From Spirochaetota bacterium (lineage in GTDB: Bacteria; Spirochaetota; UBA4802; UBA5550), in the NCBI GenBank assembly GCA_017999915.1, contig JAGNKX010000011.1:1-64000 (forward strand): 64,000 bases of DNA, given 5' to 3'. The translations under genes were made by a program, and so were the position numbers. Positions 17,121 through 26,863 of this stretch are shown here, piece by piece. The stretch's first letter is position 1. Each line of letters opens with the position of its first letter. The notes beneath the pieces were generated by a model, which worked only from the letters and a program-made list of their open reading frames with translations, ran no database searches and had not been told where the DNA came from.

Positions 17121-17331
17121 CCCCTTCCGCCGTGCCGGCTTTCCAGCCGGTATCACGATGATAAAGGGCCCGCCGGGCGCCTGTCAACGATAAATCGCCA
17201 AGGCGCTGCTCTTGAGCCTTAATATACGGCAAATGGAAATTTTAACCGGCCCCATGAAATTTCATTTACATTTCCCCTGACAGGGATAGGATTGGGCATC
17301 AGCAAAACGAAAATTTATTTACGGAGACGCC

Positions 17332-18084
17332 ATGGCACCGATCAAGGCCATCACCTTCGACCTGTGGGACACCATCATCTGCGACGACTCGGACGAGCCG
17401 AAGCGCAAAGCGGCGGGGAAGCCCACGAAGAAAGAGGAGCGGCGGGAGCTGGTCCACCAGTACCTGGCGCGCCACCACTCGATCTCCCGCGACCAGGTGG
17501 AGCGCGCCTACGACACTGCGGACGCGGCCTTCAGCAAGGTATGGAAGGAGCACCACGTCACCTGGACCGTGGCGGAGCGGCTATCCATCGTCCTCAGGGG
17601 CGTGGGCCGCGAGCTCCCGGAGATGGAGTTCGCGGAGCTGGTGCGGCTCCACGAGGAGATGGAGCTGGAGATACGGCCGGACATCGTTCCCGGCGCGAAG
17701 GAGGCCCTGAAGGAGCTCCACGGCACGTACAAGCTCGGCGTCATATCGGACGCCATCTTCACCCCGGGCAGGGCCCTTCGGCAGATCCTCTCCGACGCGG
17801 GCCTCCTGGGGTTCTTCGACGTCTTTGTCTTCTCCGACGAGGCGGGCCGGTCCAAGCCCGACCCATCGGTGTTCATGGCCGCGGCCGTATCGTTCGGGAT
17901 CAAGCCCGCGGAGATGGTCCACGTGGGCGACCGCGAGCATAACGATGTCGAAGGGCCTCACAGGGTCGGCGCGCGGGCGGTCCTCTGCACGGCCATCATC
18001 GACCGCGGCAGCGGCAGCACAGGGGCCGACGCCATCTTCCGCGACTTCGGCGAGCTCCCGGCCGTTATAGCGAGTCTGAAATAA
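17332..18084 (+). CDS. HAD-superfamily hydrolase
   Basis: A 250-residue phosphatase-type HAD protein. Motif I is FDLWDT (nucleophile Asp about residue 9), motif II lies in LGVISDA, motif III in SKPDPSVF, and motif IV in HVGDREHNDVEG. The helical cap between motifs I and II (residues 18-110) is rich in charged residues. The substrate is unknown; phosphoglycolate- or haloacid-type activity is possible. It starts a three-gene run with the amidotransferase (30-bp gap) and the duplicated-domain protein. Confidence 0.87.
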   Translation: MAPIKAITFDLWDTIICDDSDEPKRKAAGKPTKKEERRELVHQYLARHHSISRDQVERAYDTADAAFSKVWKEHHVTWTVAERLSIVLRGVGRELPEMEFAELVRLHEEMELEIRPDIVPGAKEALKELHGTYKLGVISDAIFTPGRALRQILSDAGLLGFFDVFVFSDEAGRSKPDPSVFMAAAVSFGIKPAEMVHVGDREHNDVEGPHRVGARAVLCTAIIDRGSGSTGADAIFRDFGELPAVIASLK

Positions 18085-18113
18085 CATTATCATACCATAC
18101 CGAGGAGAGCCCC

Positions 18114-18968
18114 ATGGCACAGAAACACCGCTTGCTCATCATCGACGGGTACCCGAAGCCGAGCCGCGAGGAATTCGACGCGGCGGGCATGAAGTACGCC
18201 GGCAGGCTCTACGAGGAGATGGCGCTGCGCTACCTGCCCGGCGCGGCCTGCGACCTGATCCACACCAGCGACCCCGGCGTGACCATCCCGTCGATTGCGG
18301 AGCTCGGCGCCTACGACGGCGTGCTCTGGCCCGGGTGCAACCTCACCGTGTACCACACCGACGACGAGCGGGTGAAGCCGATGCTGGCCCTCTGCGACAG
18401 GGCCTTCGAGGCTGGCCTCCCGCAGTTCGGCACCTGCTGGGGGATACAGCTCCCGGCCTTCGTGGCCGGTGGCGAGGTCAAGGCGAACCCGAAGGGGCGC
18501 GAGATGGGCATCGGCAGGAAGATCCGCCTCACCGAGGCGGGGAAGAAGCACCCCATGATGAAGGGAAAGCCGGAGGTGTACGACCACTTCGTGAGCCACG
18601 ACGACGAGGTGACCCGCCTGCCGGAGGGATCGGTACTCCTGGCGGGAAACGACTTCTCCCATGTCCAGGCCGCCGAGATCAGGCACAAGAAGGGCGTGTT
18701 CTGGGGGCTCCAGTACCACCCGGAGTACGACCTCCACGAGATGGCGCGCCTCATGGTGGCGCGGGAGAAAAAGCTCACGGAGCTCGGGTTCTTCAGGGGC
18801 CACGACGACTTCCAGGAATACGTCGACCGCCTGGAAGCGCTGAGCGCGGAGCCGCGGCGGAAGGAGCTCCGCTGGCAGCTCGGCATCGACGACGATATAC
18901 TCTTGGCGGAGATCCGCCAATGCGAGTTCAAGAACTGGATTGACACGCTCATTATAGGAAAGAAGTGA
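18114..18968 (+). CDS. class-I glutamine amidotransferase-like protein
   Basis: A 284-residue GMP-synthase-type GATase domain. The nucleophile Cys lies in FGTCWGIQL (about residue 107) and the His-Glu pair in LQYHPEYDL (about 199-203). An extra helical region follows (residues 215-284). Enzymes of this type hydrolyse glutamine to feed ammonia to a partner, or act as gamma-glutamyl peptidases. No synthetase partner is adjacent, so the role is open. AGGAG (at 18101) precedes the ATG. Confidence 0.83.
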   Translation: MAQKHRLLIIDGYPKPSREEFDAAGMKYAGRLYEEMALRYLPGAACDLIHTSDPGVTIPSIAELGAYDGVLWPGCNLTVYHTDDERVKPMLALCDRAFEAGLPQFGTCWGIQLPAFVAGGEVKANPKGREMGIGRKIRLTEAGKKHPMMKGKPEVYDHFVSHDDEVTRLPEGSVLLAGNDFSHVQAAEIRHKKGVFWGLQYHPEYDLHEMARLMVAREKKLTELGFFRGHDDFQEYVDRLEALSAEPRRKELRWQLGIDDDILLAEIRQCEFKNWIDTLIIGKK

Positions 18969-18980
18969 CAGGGAGGAGCC

Positions 18981-19367
18981 ATGACAACGAAAGAGCAATT
19001 GATTGAAGCCATCAAGGGGAAGGCCATAGCGGGCACCATTTCCTGCGCCGCCTCATTCGCCATAGCCGGCGAACTGTCGGTGGACACCCTGGAGGTGGGA
19101 CGCGCCCTTGACGACATGGGAATTGAAATCATAAAATGCCAGCTGGGGCTCTTCGGGTACAAGCCGGAGAAGAAGGTCGTGAAGCCCGCGGAATCCGTAT
19201 CGGAAGAGATGAAAAAGGAGATAACGGCGTGCCTGAAAGAGGGCCGGCTCCCCTGCGCCGACGCCTGGGCCATTGCGAAGAAACTCAAGGTGGCCAAGAT
19301 GGATGTCTCCGCCGCCTGCGAGAAGCTGGGCATAAAGATAACATCATGCCAGCTCGGGGCGTTTTGA
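18981..19367 (+). CDS. small protein made of two tandem repeats ending CQLG
   Basis: A 128-residue protein that is an internal duplication. The first half reads GTISCAASFAIAGELSVDTL to DDMGIEIIKCQLGLF, the second GRLPCADAWAIAKKLKVAKM to CEKLGIKITSCQLGAF. Each repeat of about 45 residues has one Cys near the start and one in the closing CQLG, a spacing that suggests a small helical, winged-helix-like fold with possible metal or disulfide use. The function is unknown. It follows the amidotransferase by 12 bases with GGGAGG upstream, so the two are co-transcribed. Confidence 0.75.
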   Translation: MTTKEQLIEAIKGKAIAGTISCAASFAIAGELSVDTLEVGRALDDMGIEIIKCQLGLFGYKPEKKVVKPAESVSEEMKKEITACLKEGRLPCADAWAIAKKLKVAKMDVSAACEKLGIKITSCQLGAF

Positions 19368-19418
19368 TATAAAGAAAGAAGGGTAACACGAGGGAATAAC
19401 GGATCAGAAGCCGCCGCG

Positions 19419-19478
19419 AGCGAAGCGAAGCGCCCCTCGACTGAACTCGGGGACCATCCGGTCAACGACGGTTGCCGG
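19419..19478. repeat. 60-bp intergenic repeat (inverted copy at 36065)
   Basis: Starting near GCGAAGCGAAGCGCCCCTCG and ending ACGACGGTTGCCG, this stretch matches the reverse complement of 36065-36126 with only a few differences. It is non-coding and dispersed, comparable with REP-type chromosomal repeats. Confidence 0.75.
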
Positions 19479-19495
19479 GGCGGGATTGATGACTT

Positions 19496-19533
19496 ACACC
19501 CTCCCCTGTCCCCTCCCATCAAGGGAGGGGGAT
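19496..19533. repeat. C/G-rich hairpin repeat before the lipoprotein gene
   Basis: CCCCTCCC-ATCAA-GGGAGGGG forms a hairpin (about 19513-19533) preceded by ACACCCTCCCCTGT. It resembles the segments at 127 and 13822 and lies about 20 bases before the next gene, so it is in that gene's leader or promoter. Confidence 0.55.
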
Positions 19534-19554
19534 TCGTACTTTCCAGGAGACATC

Positions 19555-21120
19555 ATGGGCAGATTATTCTTTCTGATGATAGCGCTGGCAGTGCTCGGCA
19601 CAACCCTGTCATCATGCGACAGTTTTGACACGAATTCATCCTTAAAAAAAATAATGCTGGGCCTCAGCATGGAAGTGATCCCGCCCGGCCCCCCCGCGGG
19701 CGCCTTCACGCTGTCGCAGTTCGGAGTCACCTGGTATTTCGACAGGACCCTGGCAGCCGGCGCCGACTACGGTCAGTACGCCAACGGCGATTACTGGGTG
19801 GTGGGCCCGGTGAACATCATCTACATAGATCCCATATCCTACAGGTCGAGGACGGGCCGCGTATTGAACGGGTCGATGGTCAATCCCTCGCCGAAGAACG
19901 GCTCCACCCAGGGCTACGACAGCGCCACCTACGGCCAGTACGGGCCCTATTTCGACGCCGCCCTGAATGCGGCCATGCCCGGCGGGGCCTACATCTCAGC
20001 CGGTAATCCGCTGGTAATGCGGCCCGGCTCGTCTCTTGTATCGGCCATCAGCGGCCCGGAACCCGGGGCCCGGTCCCAGCTCGACGGCGCCGCCATTCTC
20101 ACCGTTGTGAACGCGCCGCCCCCGGAAGGGAGCTTCAGGCCCCCCTACTGCGGCAGCGACAAGACGCCTCGTTTCAACGAATCAGACCTGGATTCTACGA
20201 TTCTGGCAAACCCGACCATTCTTAAAAGCCTGGACCGATCCGTCATACAGGGGGTCCCGGCCATGGCGGATATCGAGCGTTATTTTGAACGGCCCTGGCT
20301 CGACCACGTCCCCGGCTGGGTCGGCGGCTACATCCATCCCACGGGAAACATGCCCAACTACGGCAGGGAGATCGCTTCTGAGGTGGGCGAAGGGGCGCTG
20401 ATGCTCCACCTGGATTTTACTCTTGAACAAAAACGCACGCTCCTGATACGATATGTCCAGCTCGGCATAGACCTCTACGGCATAGTCCTGGACGGCGGCG
20501 AGGAGAACTGGCCCAACAACGGCGGCCACGCCAGCGGCAGGAAATGGCCGATCATGTTCGCGGGGCTCATGCTCGGAGGTTCCGAATTCGGAGGTCCAGG
20601 GATAGCGGACCTTATGGCGGATATCGGAGCGCGGAGCGGTGATTTCACCGGAACGGACCATGTGCACTTCGGCGAGGACGACCAGACCTTCTACATCACG
20701 GCCGGTGATATCGCCCGGGACCATCATCCGGACGAGCGCGCCTGCGAGCTGGAATACTCGTCCACGGATGAGGGCCTGCCGGAATGGGGCATTGTCCATC
20801 AGGCGGAGCCCAACGCGGACAACAAGAACTGGGAAGCGGTGTACCGCCAGTGCTGCACCGCCCACGCCTGGGGAGGTTTTCTCCTTTCTGCTCTGATCAT
20901 GAACCAGAAGGCCAACTGGAACCACGATGTCATCTTTGACTACATGGACCGGTACATGGCCGTGGAGCTTGCCGTCAACGGCACAGGGGCCTGGACTCGG
21001 TGCTGGTCCCATTTCGTCGAAAACGCCTGGGACTACTACCGGAAGAATTATGGCACGATATGGCCCGCCGGAACGGCGTGGGACGGGACGGACCTTACGC
21101 TGGGATTGTTTTGTGACTAG
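19555..21120 (+). CDS. lipoprotein of unknown function (521 residues)
   Basis: A lipoprotein signal is clear (hydrophobic stretch then TTLSSC, lipid Cys about residue 21). The long mature part is rich in G, W, Y and D, with segments such as PYCGSDKTPRF, GWVGGYIHPTGNMPNYGREI, GHASGRKWPIMFAGLMLGG, HFGEDDQTFYITAGDIARDH and CCTAHAWGGFLLSALI. These suggest a large helical (possibly alpha/alpha-barrel) enzyme or binding protein outside the cytoplasm, but I do not recognise the family. I chose the ATG at 19555, with AGGAG 6 bases upstream, over an in-frame ATG at 19486. Confidence 0.7.
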   Translation: MGRLFFLMIALAVLGTTLSSCDSFDTNSSLKKIMLGLSMEVIPPGPPAGAFTLSQFGVTWYFDRTLAAGADYGQYANGDYWVVGPVNIIYIDPISYRSRTGRVLNGSMVNPSPKNGSTQGYDSATYGQYGPYFDAALNAAMPGGAYISAGNPLVMRPGSSLVSAISGPEPGARSQLDGAAILTVVNAPPPEGSFRPPYCGSDKTPRFNESDLDSTILANPTILKSLDRSVIQGVPAMADIERYFERPWLDHVPGWVGGYIHPTGNMPNYGREIASEVGEGALMLHLDFTLEQKRTLLIRYVQLGIDLYGIVLDGGEENWPNNGGHASGRKWPIMFAGLMLGGSEFGGPGIADLMADIGARSGDFTGTDHVHFGEDDQTFYITAGDIARDHHPDERACELEYSSTDEGLPEWGIVHQAEPNADNKNWEAVYRQCCTAHAWGGFLLSALIMNQKANWNHDVIFDYMDRYMAVELAVNGTGAWTRCWSHFVENAWDYYRKNYGTIWPAGTAWDGTDLTLGLFCD

Positions 21121-21124
21121 GCCG

Positions 21125-22348
21125 CTACTTCAGCGCCTTGGCGATCTTCTCCAGGGCCCGCTCCACGTTCTCATGGGAGTTGAAGGCGCTGATGCGGATG
21201 TAGCCCTCGCCGCAGGAGCCGAAGCCGGCGCCGGGCGTGACCACCACGCCGGCCTTTTCCAGGAGCAGGTCGAAGAAGGCCCAGGAGTCCCGGTCCCCCT
21301 TAACCCAGATGTAGGGCGAATTGACGCCGCCCGTGCAGGTGAAGCCGATGGCGCCCATCCGCTCCCTGATCATGGCCGCGTTCTTTAAATAGTAGTCGCC
21401 CAGGTCGCGCACCTGTTTGCGGCCCTCTTCCGTGTAGACCGCCTCGGCCGCGCGCTGGACCGGGTAGGAAACGCCGTTGAACTTGGTCGTCTGCCGCCGG
21501 AGCCACAGGGGATGGAGGAATATCTCCTCTCCCTTGGTTGTATAAACCCGGCATTTCTTCGGCACCACGGTGTAGGCGCAGCGGGTGCCGGTGAAGCCCG
21601 CGGTCTTGGAGTAGCTGCGAAACTCCACTGCCACCTCGTCGGCCCCCTCGATCTCATAGATGCTGCGGGGGATCGAATCGTCGCGGATGAAGCACTCGTA
21701 GGCGGCGTCAAAGAGGATCAGGGCTTTATTATCACGCGCGTATTTCACCCACTTCGCCAGCTGCTCCTTCGTTGCCGTTGCGCCGGTGGGGTTGTTGGGG
21801 AAGCAGAGGTAGATGAGGTCCACCTTGCGATTTGGAACATCCGGGACAAATCCGTTGGCCTCGGTCGATTCAAGGTAGATGAGCCCCTCGTACCGTCCGT
21901 CGCGGTTCGCGCCGGTCCTGCCGGCCATGACGTTGGTGTCCACGTAAACCGGGTAGACCGGGTCGGGCACGGCGATGGCTATGTCGCCGGCGAAGAGCTC
22001 CTGGAAATTGCCGGTATCGCACTTGGCGCCGTCGCTCACGAAGACCTCGTCGGCGGCAATGGCCGCTTCGCGGGAGCGGAAGTCGAATTCCGCTATCTTC
22101 TCCCTTAAAAAGTCATAGCCCTGTTCCGGGCCGTAGCCGCGGAAGGTCTTTGCCGAGGCCATGTCGTCCACGGCGCGGTGGAGCGCCTCGATACAGGCCG
22201 GCGGGAGCGGCAGGGTCACATCGCCGATCCCCAGGCGGATGATATCCATGGAAGGATTGCTTTTCGAGAAATCGTTGACCCGCTTCGCTATATCCGAAAA
22301 AAGATATGACGCTTTTAGCTTCAGATAGTCTTCATTGACCCGTATCAT
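21125..22348 (-). CDS. dapL: LL-diaminopimelate aminotransferase
   Basis: A 407-residue class-I/II PLP aminotransferase that converts tetrahydrodipicolinate to LL-diaminopimelate in one step, feeding lysine and peptidoglycan. DapL signatures include [14 protein letters not shown]-type sequence ([15 protein letters not shown]), [37 protein letters not shown], the PLP-Lys segment [19 protein letters not shown], and the C-terminal [17 protein letters not shown]. The ATG at 22348 has GGAGG about 5 bases upstream; 18 codons further upstream in frame are not conserved. This pathway is typical of Chlamydia, spirochaetes and some other phyla. Confidence 0.95.
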   Translation of the reverse strand: MIRVNEDYLKLKASYLFSDIAKRVNDFSKSNPSMDIIRLGIGDVTLPLPPACIEALHRAVDDMASAKTFRGYGPEQGYDFLREKIAEFDFRSREAAIAADEVFVSDGAKCDTGNFQELFAGDIAIAVPDPVYPVYVDTNVMAGRTGANRDGRYEGLIYLESTEANGFVPDVPNRKVDLIYLCFPNNPTGATATKEQLAKWVKYARDNKALILFDAAYECFIRDDSIPRSIYEIEGADEVAVEFRSYSKTAGFTGTRCAYTVVPKKCRVYTTKGEEIFLHPLWLRRQTTKFNGVSYPVQRAAEAVYTEEGRKQVRDLGDYYLKNAAMIRERMGAIGFTCTGGVNSPYIWVKGDRDSWAFFDLLLEKAGVVVTPGAGFGSCGEGYIRISAFNSHENVERALEKIAKALK

Positions 22349-22522
22349 GGGATCCTCCGCAGGGATAAAATTCAAAAAGGCCGATCCCGGCCCGTTGGGC
22401 ACAGGAAATTACAGCCTGCCTGTTTTAGGCAAGCATATTTTTCCCCGCGGCAAGCTACGGGGTATTTTGTCGCATAATTTTTTGCGCGCTCAATCAATAG
22501 CGCGAAAATGGACGGCGGATGC

Positions 22523-23683
22523 TCAGCGGCTCTTCCTGACCGGCTTCCCCAGGTACATGAGCTCGTACACGGTCTCTGTTTTCAGTCGCTCCTTCTTTCC
22601 CTTTATGTCAAATTCAAGGGTCCCGTCCCCCAGAATCCTGTGGTACCATGGCCGTATGCCGATGCAGCGCGCCGCAAAGGCCTTCCATGACGGCACCATC
22701 TTCAAAAGGTCAAAGACCAGGATATCCTTCTTTCGTTCGAGGGTATAGGTCGCATATCTGCCGGCGGCCGGCTCGGAGTAGACGAAGGAAAGCCTGTTCT
22801 CCACCGGTTTTCCCGATACCGGGTTCTTCACCGCTCCGGAGCGAAGAAGCTTCATGTTGCGGCTGTCTTCGAGGATGATTCCGTTCCTGTCTGCCAGGAG
22901 AAAGACCGGGATCTTCCTGTGGCCGTAGCGCTTCGTGGTGACCATCTCGGACGTGATCACTGTATAATCGCCGAACTGCGCCCTGGTCCACCACCAGTCG
23001 TTCAGTATCCTGGCGAGCTCGATGTTGCCCCAGTTGTGGTCATGGTATCCCGAACCCTTTACGGCGCGCCGGGCGCCGTCAACGGCGATCTCGCCGGTCA
23101 CCCTGCCGTAGGGCACAGCCGCGAGCCAGGCAAAATAATGGGCCTCGTTCTTTCCGTAAAAGCAGTAGCCGGTGGCGGGCCGCCACGGCGGAGTTACGCC
23201 CTCCAATGTGAAATCCGCCTGTATCTTCTTCGATTCATAATGTATCCGGTAATTCTTCAGGTCGCCGCTCATCCAGGACCTGCCGATCCTCACGTCACAC
23301 CGTTCCCGGGACGCCCGGAAATCGTTCATTGGGATCTTCACGGTGCTTTTACGTTCAATCCCGTCGGGGGTGGTGACTCTGATGTTCACTACCGGCACGG
23401 CTTTATTATTGATATCAACATAGGGCCTCGTCATGAACACGATGACCACCACGGTGCCGTCATCCAGGTGCGCGTCGAAATACCACCATTCGAATTTACC
23501 CGGTTCCAGGTCGGTGCGAAACCCGTCCTCCCAGATAGCGGGCCTGAGGTCCAGCTTCAAGTTGTCGAAATGGCGCTTCTCCAGGCCGAACACGACGGGC
23601 TCCGGCTCAGAAGCGCAGGCCACGATCAACGCCGCCATGAGCGCGGCAACACATATCATCATCACTCTTTTCATGATAACCAC
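22523..23683 (-). CDS. CrtC/AttH-like lipocalin-domain lipoprotein
   Basis: A 386-residue lipoprotein (MKRVMMICVAALMAALIVAC, lipid Cys). The body shows the CrtC/AttH two-lobed lipocalin pattern: KFEWWYFDAHLDDGTVVVIV, then GYCFYGKNEAHYFAWLAAVP, GSGYHDHNWGNIELARIL and DWWWTRAQFGDYTVITSEM. Relatives hydrate or bind isoprenoid or other lipids. Without a carotenoid cluster nearby, the substrate is unknown. AGGAGG lies 8 bases before a GTG at 23683 and 17 before the ATG at 23674; I chose the GTG because of spacing, and the ATG remains possible. Confidence 0.78.
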   Translation of the reverse strand: MVIMKRVMMICVAALMAALIVACASEPEPVVFGLEKRHFDNLKLDLRPAIWEDGFRTDLEPGKFEWWYFDAHLDDGTVVVIVFMTRPYVDINNKAVPVVNIRVTTPDGIERKSTVKIPMNDFRASRERCDVRIGRSWMSGDLKNYRIHYESKKIQADFTLEGVTPPWRPATGYCFYGKNEAHYFAWLAAVPYGRVTGEIAVDGARRAVKGSGYHDHNWGNIELARILNDWWWTRAQFGDYTVITSEMVTTKRYGHRKIPVFLLADRNGIILEDSRNMKLLRSGAVKNPVSGKPVENRLSFVYSEPAAGRYATYTLERKKDILVFDLLKMVPSWKAFAARCIGIRPWYHRILGDGTLEFDIKGKKERLKTETVYELMYLGKPVRKSR

Positions 23684-23746
23684 AGATGGTTCCTCCTGTG
23701 CATTGTCGGATAAAAAATATTTCACGATACCAGTCTATTAATATCT

Positions 23747-23875
23747 CTCGCAGAGGCGCTGAGACGCAGAGTATTAATATTTCATACATGACATTCAATA
23801 ACTGGATAATACCAGAATATAATTCCCCGGAGATTATTGATTTACTTTTTCTCTGCGTCCCTGCGTCTCTGCGAG
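23747..23875. repeat. imperfect 25-bp inverted repeat
   Basis: CTCGCAGAGGCGCTGAGACG at 23747 and the reverse complement of CTCTGCGTCCCTGCGTCTCT at 23851 match over 25 bp with three mismatches, enclosing about 79 AT-rich bases. It fills most of the 300-bp gap before the radical SAM gene; no gene is seen there. Confidence 0.65.
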
Positions 23876-23991
23876 TAACTTCTTTTCTTTGTGAAACAGC
23901 TTTATCTTTTTTGATTAACCGTCCAATCAGTTAATCTGTCAAGTACATATCAGGCATCAAAGATCAGCGCCCGCTCCCTTTTACGGTTGAC

Positions 23992-24912
23992 GTGTCACAT
24001 CCCCGAGAATACAAGAACTTCATGGACGCCGATACCAGAACCCTCATGGAGGCCTGTTGCCTCTGCCCCCGCGAATGCGGCGTGAACCGCTTTGTCGAAA
24101 CCGGCTATTGCGGCGGGGGCGCCGCCGCCCGGGTAAACCTCCATCGCCTCCATTTCTGGGAGGAGCCGGTGATCTCCGGCACCGGGGGGAGCGGCACCAT
24201 CTTCTTCTCCCACTGCACCATGGCCTGCGCCTACTGCCAGAACCACCGGATCAGCCAGGAGGGACGCGGAACTGAACGATCCGTGCCGGAGCTTGCCGCC
24301 ATGATGCTGGAGCTCCAGGAGGCCGGGGCCCACAACGTGAACCTGGTCACCGCGAGCCAGTTCACGCCCCAGGCCGCCGAGGCCATCAGGCTGGCCCGCG
24401 CCAGGGGACTGCGGGTGCCCGTCCTGTGGAACAGCAACGCCTATGAAAAGCCGGAGACACTCCGTATGCTCGAAGGGCTTGTGGATGTCTACCTTCCCGA
24501 TTTCAGGTATATCGATTCAAATGCGGCTGAGCAATACTCCGATGCGCCGGGTTATCCTGACATCGCCAAAGCGGCAATACTGGAAATGCACCGGCAGGTC
24601 GGGCACCTGGCGTTGAGTAACGACATTGCACAAAAGGGCCTCATCATAAGGATACTGGTACTCCCGGGACTCCATGAATCGGTGCGCCCCATACTCCGGT
24701 GGATCCAAGACGCCCTGGGAACAGAGACCTGGATCAGCCTCATGGGCCAGTATTACCCGGTCCACCGCTCCGCTGAATTCCCGGAGATCAACCGGGCCGT
24801 CACGGAGGAAGAATACGAGGCGTGCCTCGCCTATCTGGACGAGCTCGGCTTCGAGAACGGCTTTGTCCAGGAAGTGGGGTCCTGTTCCGATTACACGCCG
24901 GAATTCACATGA
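23992..24912 (+). CDS. radical SAM protein (PflX / PFL-activating-enzyme-like)
   Basis: A 306-residue radical SAM protein. An N-terminal cysteine cluster (CCLCPRECGVNR, then GYCGGG) precedes the CxxxCxxC motif CTMACAYCQN, which binds the catalytic 4Fe-4S cluster and SAM. This layout matches the PflX (COG1313) group, whose target is generally unknown. The C-terminus contains WISLMGQYYPVHRS. The start is uncertain: GTG at 23992 or ATG at 24022, neither with a strong ribosome site. Its stop overlaps the following MFS gene by 4 bases (ATGA). Confidence 0.87.
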   Translation: MSHPREYKNFMDADTRTLMEACCLCPRECGVNRFVETGYCGGGAAARVNLHRLHFWEEPVISGTGGSGTIFFSHCTMACAYCQNHRISQEGRGTERSVPELAAMMLELQEAGAHNVNLVTASQFTPQAAEAIRLARARGLRVPVLWNSNAYEKPETLRMLEGLVDVYLPDFRYIDSNAAEQYSDAPGYPDIAKAAILEMHRQVGHLALSNDIAQKGLIIRILVLPGLHESVRPILRWIQDALGTETWISLMGQYYPVHRSAEFPEINRAVTEEEYEACLAYLDELGFENGFVQEVGSCSDYTPEFT

Positions 24913-26090
24913 CCATGAGATCGAACATATATAAAATGTACTTTATAAACCTGGCGAAGAACATGATGTTCTTCAGCTCGGTGACCGTGCCCTTTTTCCT
25001 CGACTGGGCGAAGATCGACTATACCAGGATATTCCTCCTGGAGGCGACCTTCTCCTTCTGGATGTTCGTTCTCGAGATCCCCACCGGGATCGTGGCTGAT
25101 AAATACGGCAGAAAATACTCCCTCGCCCTGGGAGGGCTCTTCTCCGCTGTGTCCTTCGCCCTCTTCGGCCTGGTCAACAGCTACGGGGTGTTCTTCCTGG
25201 CGGAATTCATCTGCGCCGTGGGGTTTACCCTTCTTTCCGGAGCCGACAGGGCCCTTCTCTACGACACCTTCATCGCCATCGGCGAGGAGGAGAAATCCGT
25301 GAAATACTTTTCCCGGTACGAGACGGCGGGAATGATCGGCATCATCATGGGCCTCATCGGAGGGTCGACGATGGCCGATGCGCCGGCCATGGCCTACCCG
25401 GCGGGGCTCCCCCTGACCTTCCTCCTCTCCGGTGCGGTCCTTCTGCTGGTTTTCATCATATCCTTTACGCTGAAAGAGCCTGACAGGAAAAAGAGCGGCG
25501 AGGCGTTCCTCCGCCAGGGGATCAGCGGTTTTAAATATATCTTTCAAAACCGCCGGCTCCGCTCCTTTTCCATGAACTACACCTTTATTTCCGCCGCGAC
25601 CTTTTTCATGTTCTGGCTCTACCAGCCGCTGCTCAAGTCAGCCGGCATCGGCCTCCTCTACTACGGCATCGTCGGAGCGGCCTTCAACGTCTTCGCCATA
25701 GCGCTGATGAACGGTATCGGCGGAGCGGAAAAGCTCCTCGGCATAAACCGGCTCCTCTTCCTCACCGCCTTCGTTCCCGGCGTTCTCTACTGCGGCCTGT
25801 TCTTTTCAGCCCACGCCGCCTACGCCCTCTTCGCCATCCTCCTGGTGACCGGCCTCAGGCAGATGCGCGTGCCCCTGCTGTCGGATTACATGAACCGCCA
25901 TATCGGGAGCGAAAACCGGGCCACGGTCCTTTCGGGCGTTTCAATGATAGAACGGATCGTCATCATAGTCATGTACCCGGTCGCGGGGCTCCTGGCCGAC
26001 CACTCCCTGGCGGTGGCGTTCCTCTTCCTGGGGGCCATGACGGTTATATTCTCCTTCATCGTGAAGGTCGAGGCTGATGGGATGGGGTGA
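24909..26090 (+). CDS. MFS transporter
   Basis: A 393-residue major facilitator protein with about 12 membrane spans. The motif-A-like loop FVLEIPTGIVADKYGRKYSLALGG lies after TM2. It resembles drug/metabolite MFS carriers; the cargo is unknown. The start ATG (24909) overlaps the upstream radical SAM stop, so I take it in preference to an upstream in-frame ATG at 24822 inside that gene. The coupling suggests export of a product, or import of a substrate, linked to the radical SAM reaction, which is inference. Confidence 0.85.
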   Translation: MTMRSNIYKMYFINLAKNMMFFSSVTVPFFLDWAKIDYTRIFLLEATFSFWMFVLEIPTGIVADKYGRKYSLALGGLFSAVSFALFGLVNSYGVFFLAEFICAVGFTLLSGADRALLYDTFIAIGEEEKSVKYFSRYETAGMIGIIMGLIGGSTMADAPAMAYPAGLPLTFLLSGAVLLLVFIISFTLKEPDRKKSGEAFLRQGISGFKYIFQNRRLRSFSMNYTFISAATFFMFWLYQPLLKSAGIGLLYYGIVGAAFNVFAIALMNGIGGAEKLLGINRLLFLTAFVPGVLYCGLFFSAHAAYALFAILLVTGLRQMRVPLLSDYMNRHIGSENRATVLSGVSMIERIVIIVMYPVAGLLADHSLAVAFLFLGAMTVIFSFIVKVEADGMG

Positions 26091-26207
26091 GGATTCTGCA
26101 GCCAGGATCTTGCTGCCTCATCGGGCCAGGTTAAAGAGACAGGATGCCCGGCAAAAAAGTAATTATCTGATCGCCATTGGACGAGTATTTTACAGGTCTA
26201 TGCCCGC

Positions 26208-26645
26208 CTACTGTATCTGCGGCCCCTGGCCTATCACCATTTTCCCCTTGTAGTATTTCCTTTTTATTTCCGGATAGGATTTAATAAATTCTTCTATTCC
26301 CTTATTCCTGATGAAGCAAAGGTTAAATACTTTTAAATTATGGGGAAGCACCTCCGCCCTGTCCGCGGAAGGATGCAGCATGCCGCAGGGGAAATCGGCG
26401 CATTCATGGCAATAACGCACGCTCTTTTCCCGCACACAGGTGTACGTGGCACATACCCGTTCATCCGGATGCGCCGGGCACAGGCCCTCCACGTTTCTGC
26501 AGCCGCGGCAGGGCAGCTTCGACGCCGGCATTCCTCTTGAAATCAGATAATCAAAGAGCTTCCGGTCATCCCGGCACGTGTATGCTTCACAATTAGCGCA
26601 GTCAATGCCGCAGGGAGCGACCAGGCGTTCTCGTTCAGTAGTCAT
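26208..26645 (-). CDS. DUF3795 cysteine-rich protein
   Basis: A 145-residue cysteine-rich protein starting VAPCGIDCANCEAYTC. It continues with LPCRGCRNVEGLCPAH and RYCHECADFPCGML, the arrangement of DUF3795, which probably binds zinc or an Fe-S cluster. The C-terminal FNLCFIRNKGIEEFI is also conserved. AGGAGG lies 6 bases before the ATG. The function is unknown. The 26646-26863 stretch upstream is non-coding. Confidence 0.82.
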   Translation of the reverse strand: MTTERERLVAPCGIDCANCEAYTCRDDRKLFDYLISRGMPASKLPCRGCRNVEGLCPAHPDERVCATYTCVREKSVRYCHECADFPCGMLHPSADRAEVLPHNLKVFNLCFIRNKGIEEFIKSYPEIKRKYYKGKMVIGQGPQIQ

Positions 26646-26863
26646 GGGATTCCTCCTTATTACAGTACATCATGGACCACGCTTCGGGAATGAAAGCAAG
26701 CATTTTCCATAAGAAAAGCTCCGGACAGGGGCCCTTCAATTCAATACACAATATTTCAGATATGGCCCCGAGGAGGAAACTTTCACTGTCAGCGGGTACA
26801 TGGTTGTCCTGACTCCCTGCGGGAGCGGGCGACGATCCGCACGGTCCCCTGCCATGACCACTT

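Noticed and set aside
23236-23260. tRNA genes anywhere in the window
   Set aside because: I looked for T-loop and acceptor patterns in the intergenic regions and saw none; matches to GGTTC-like strings fall within coding genes. A covariance search would be decisive.
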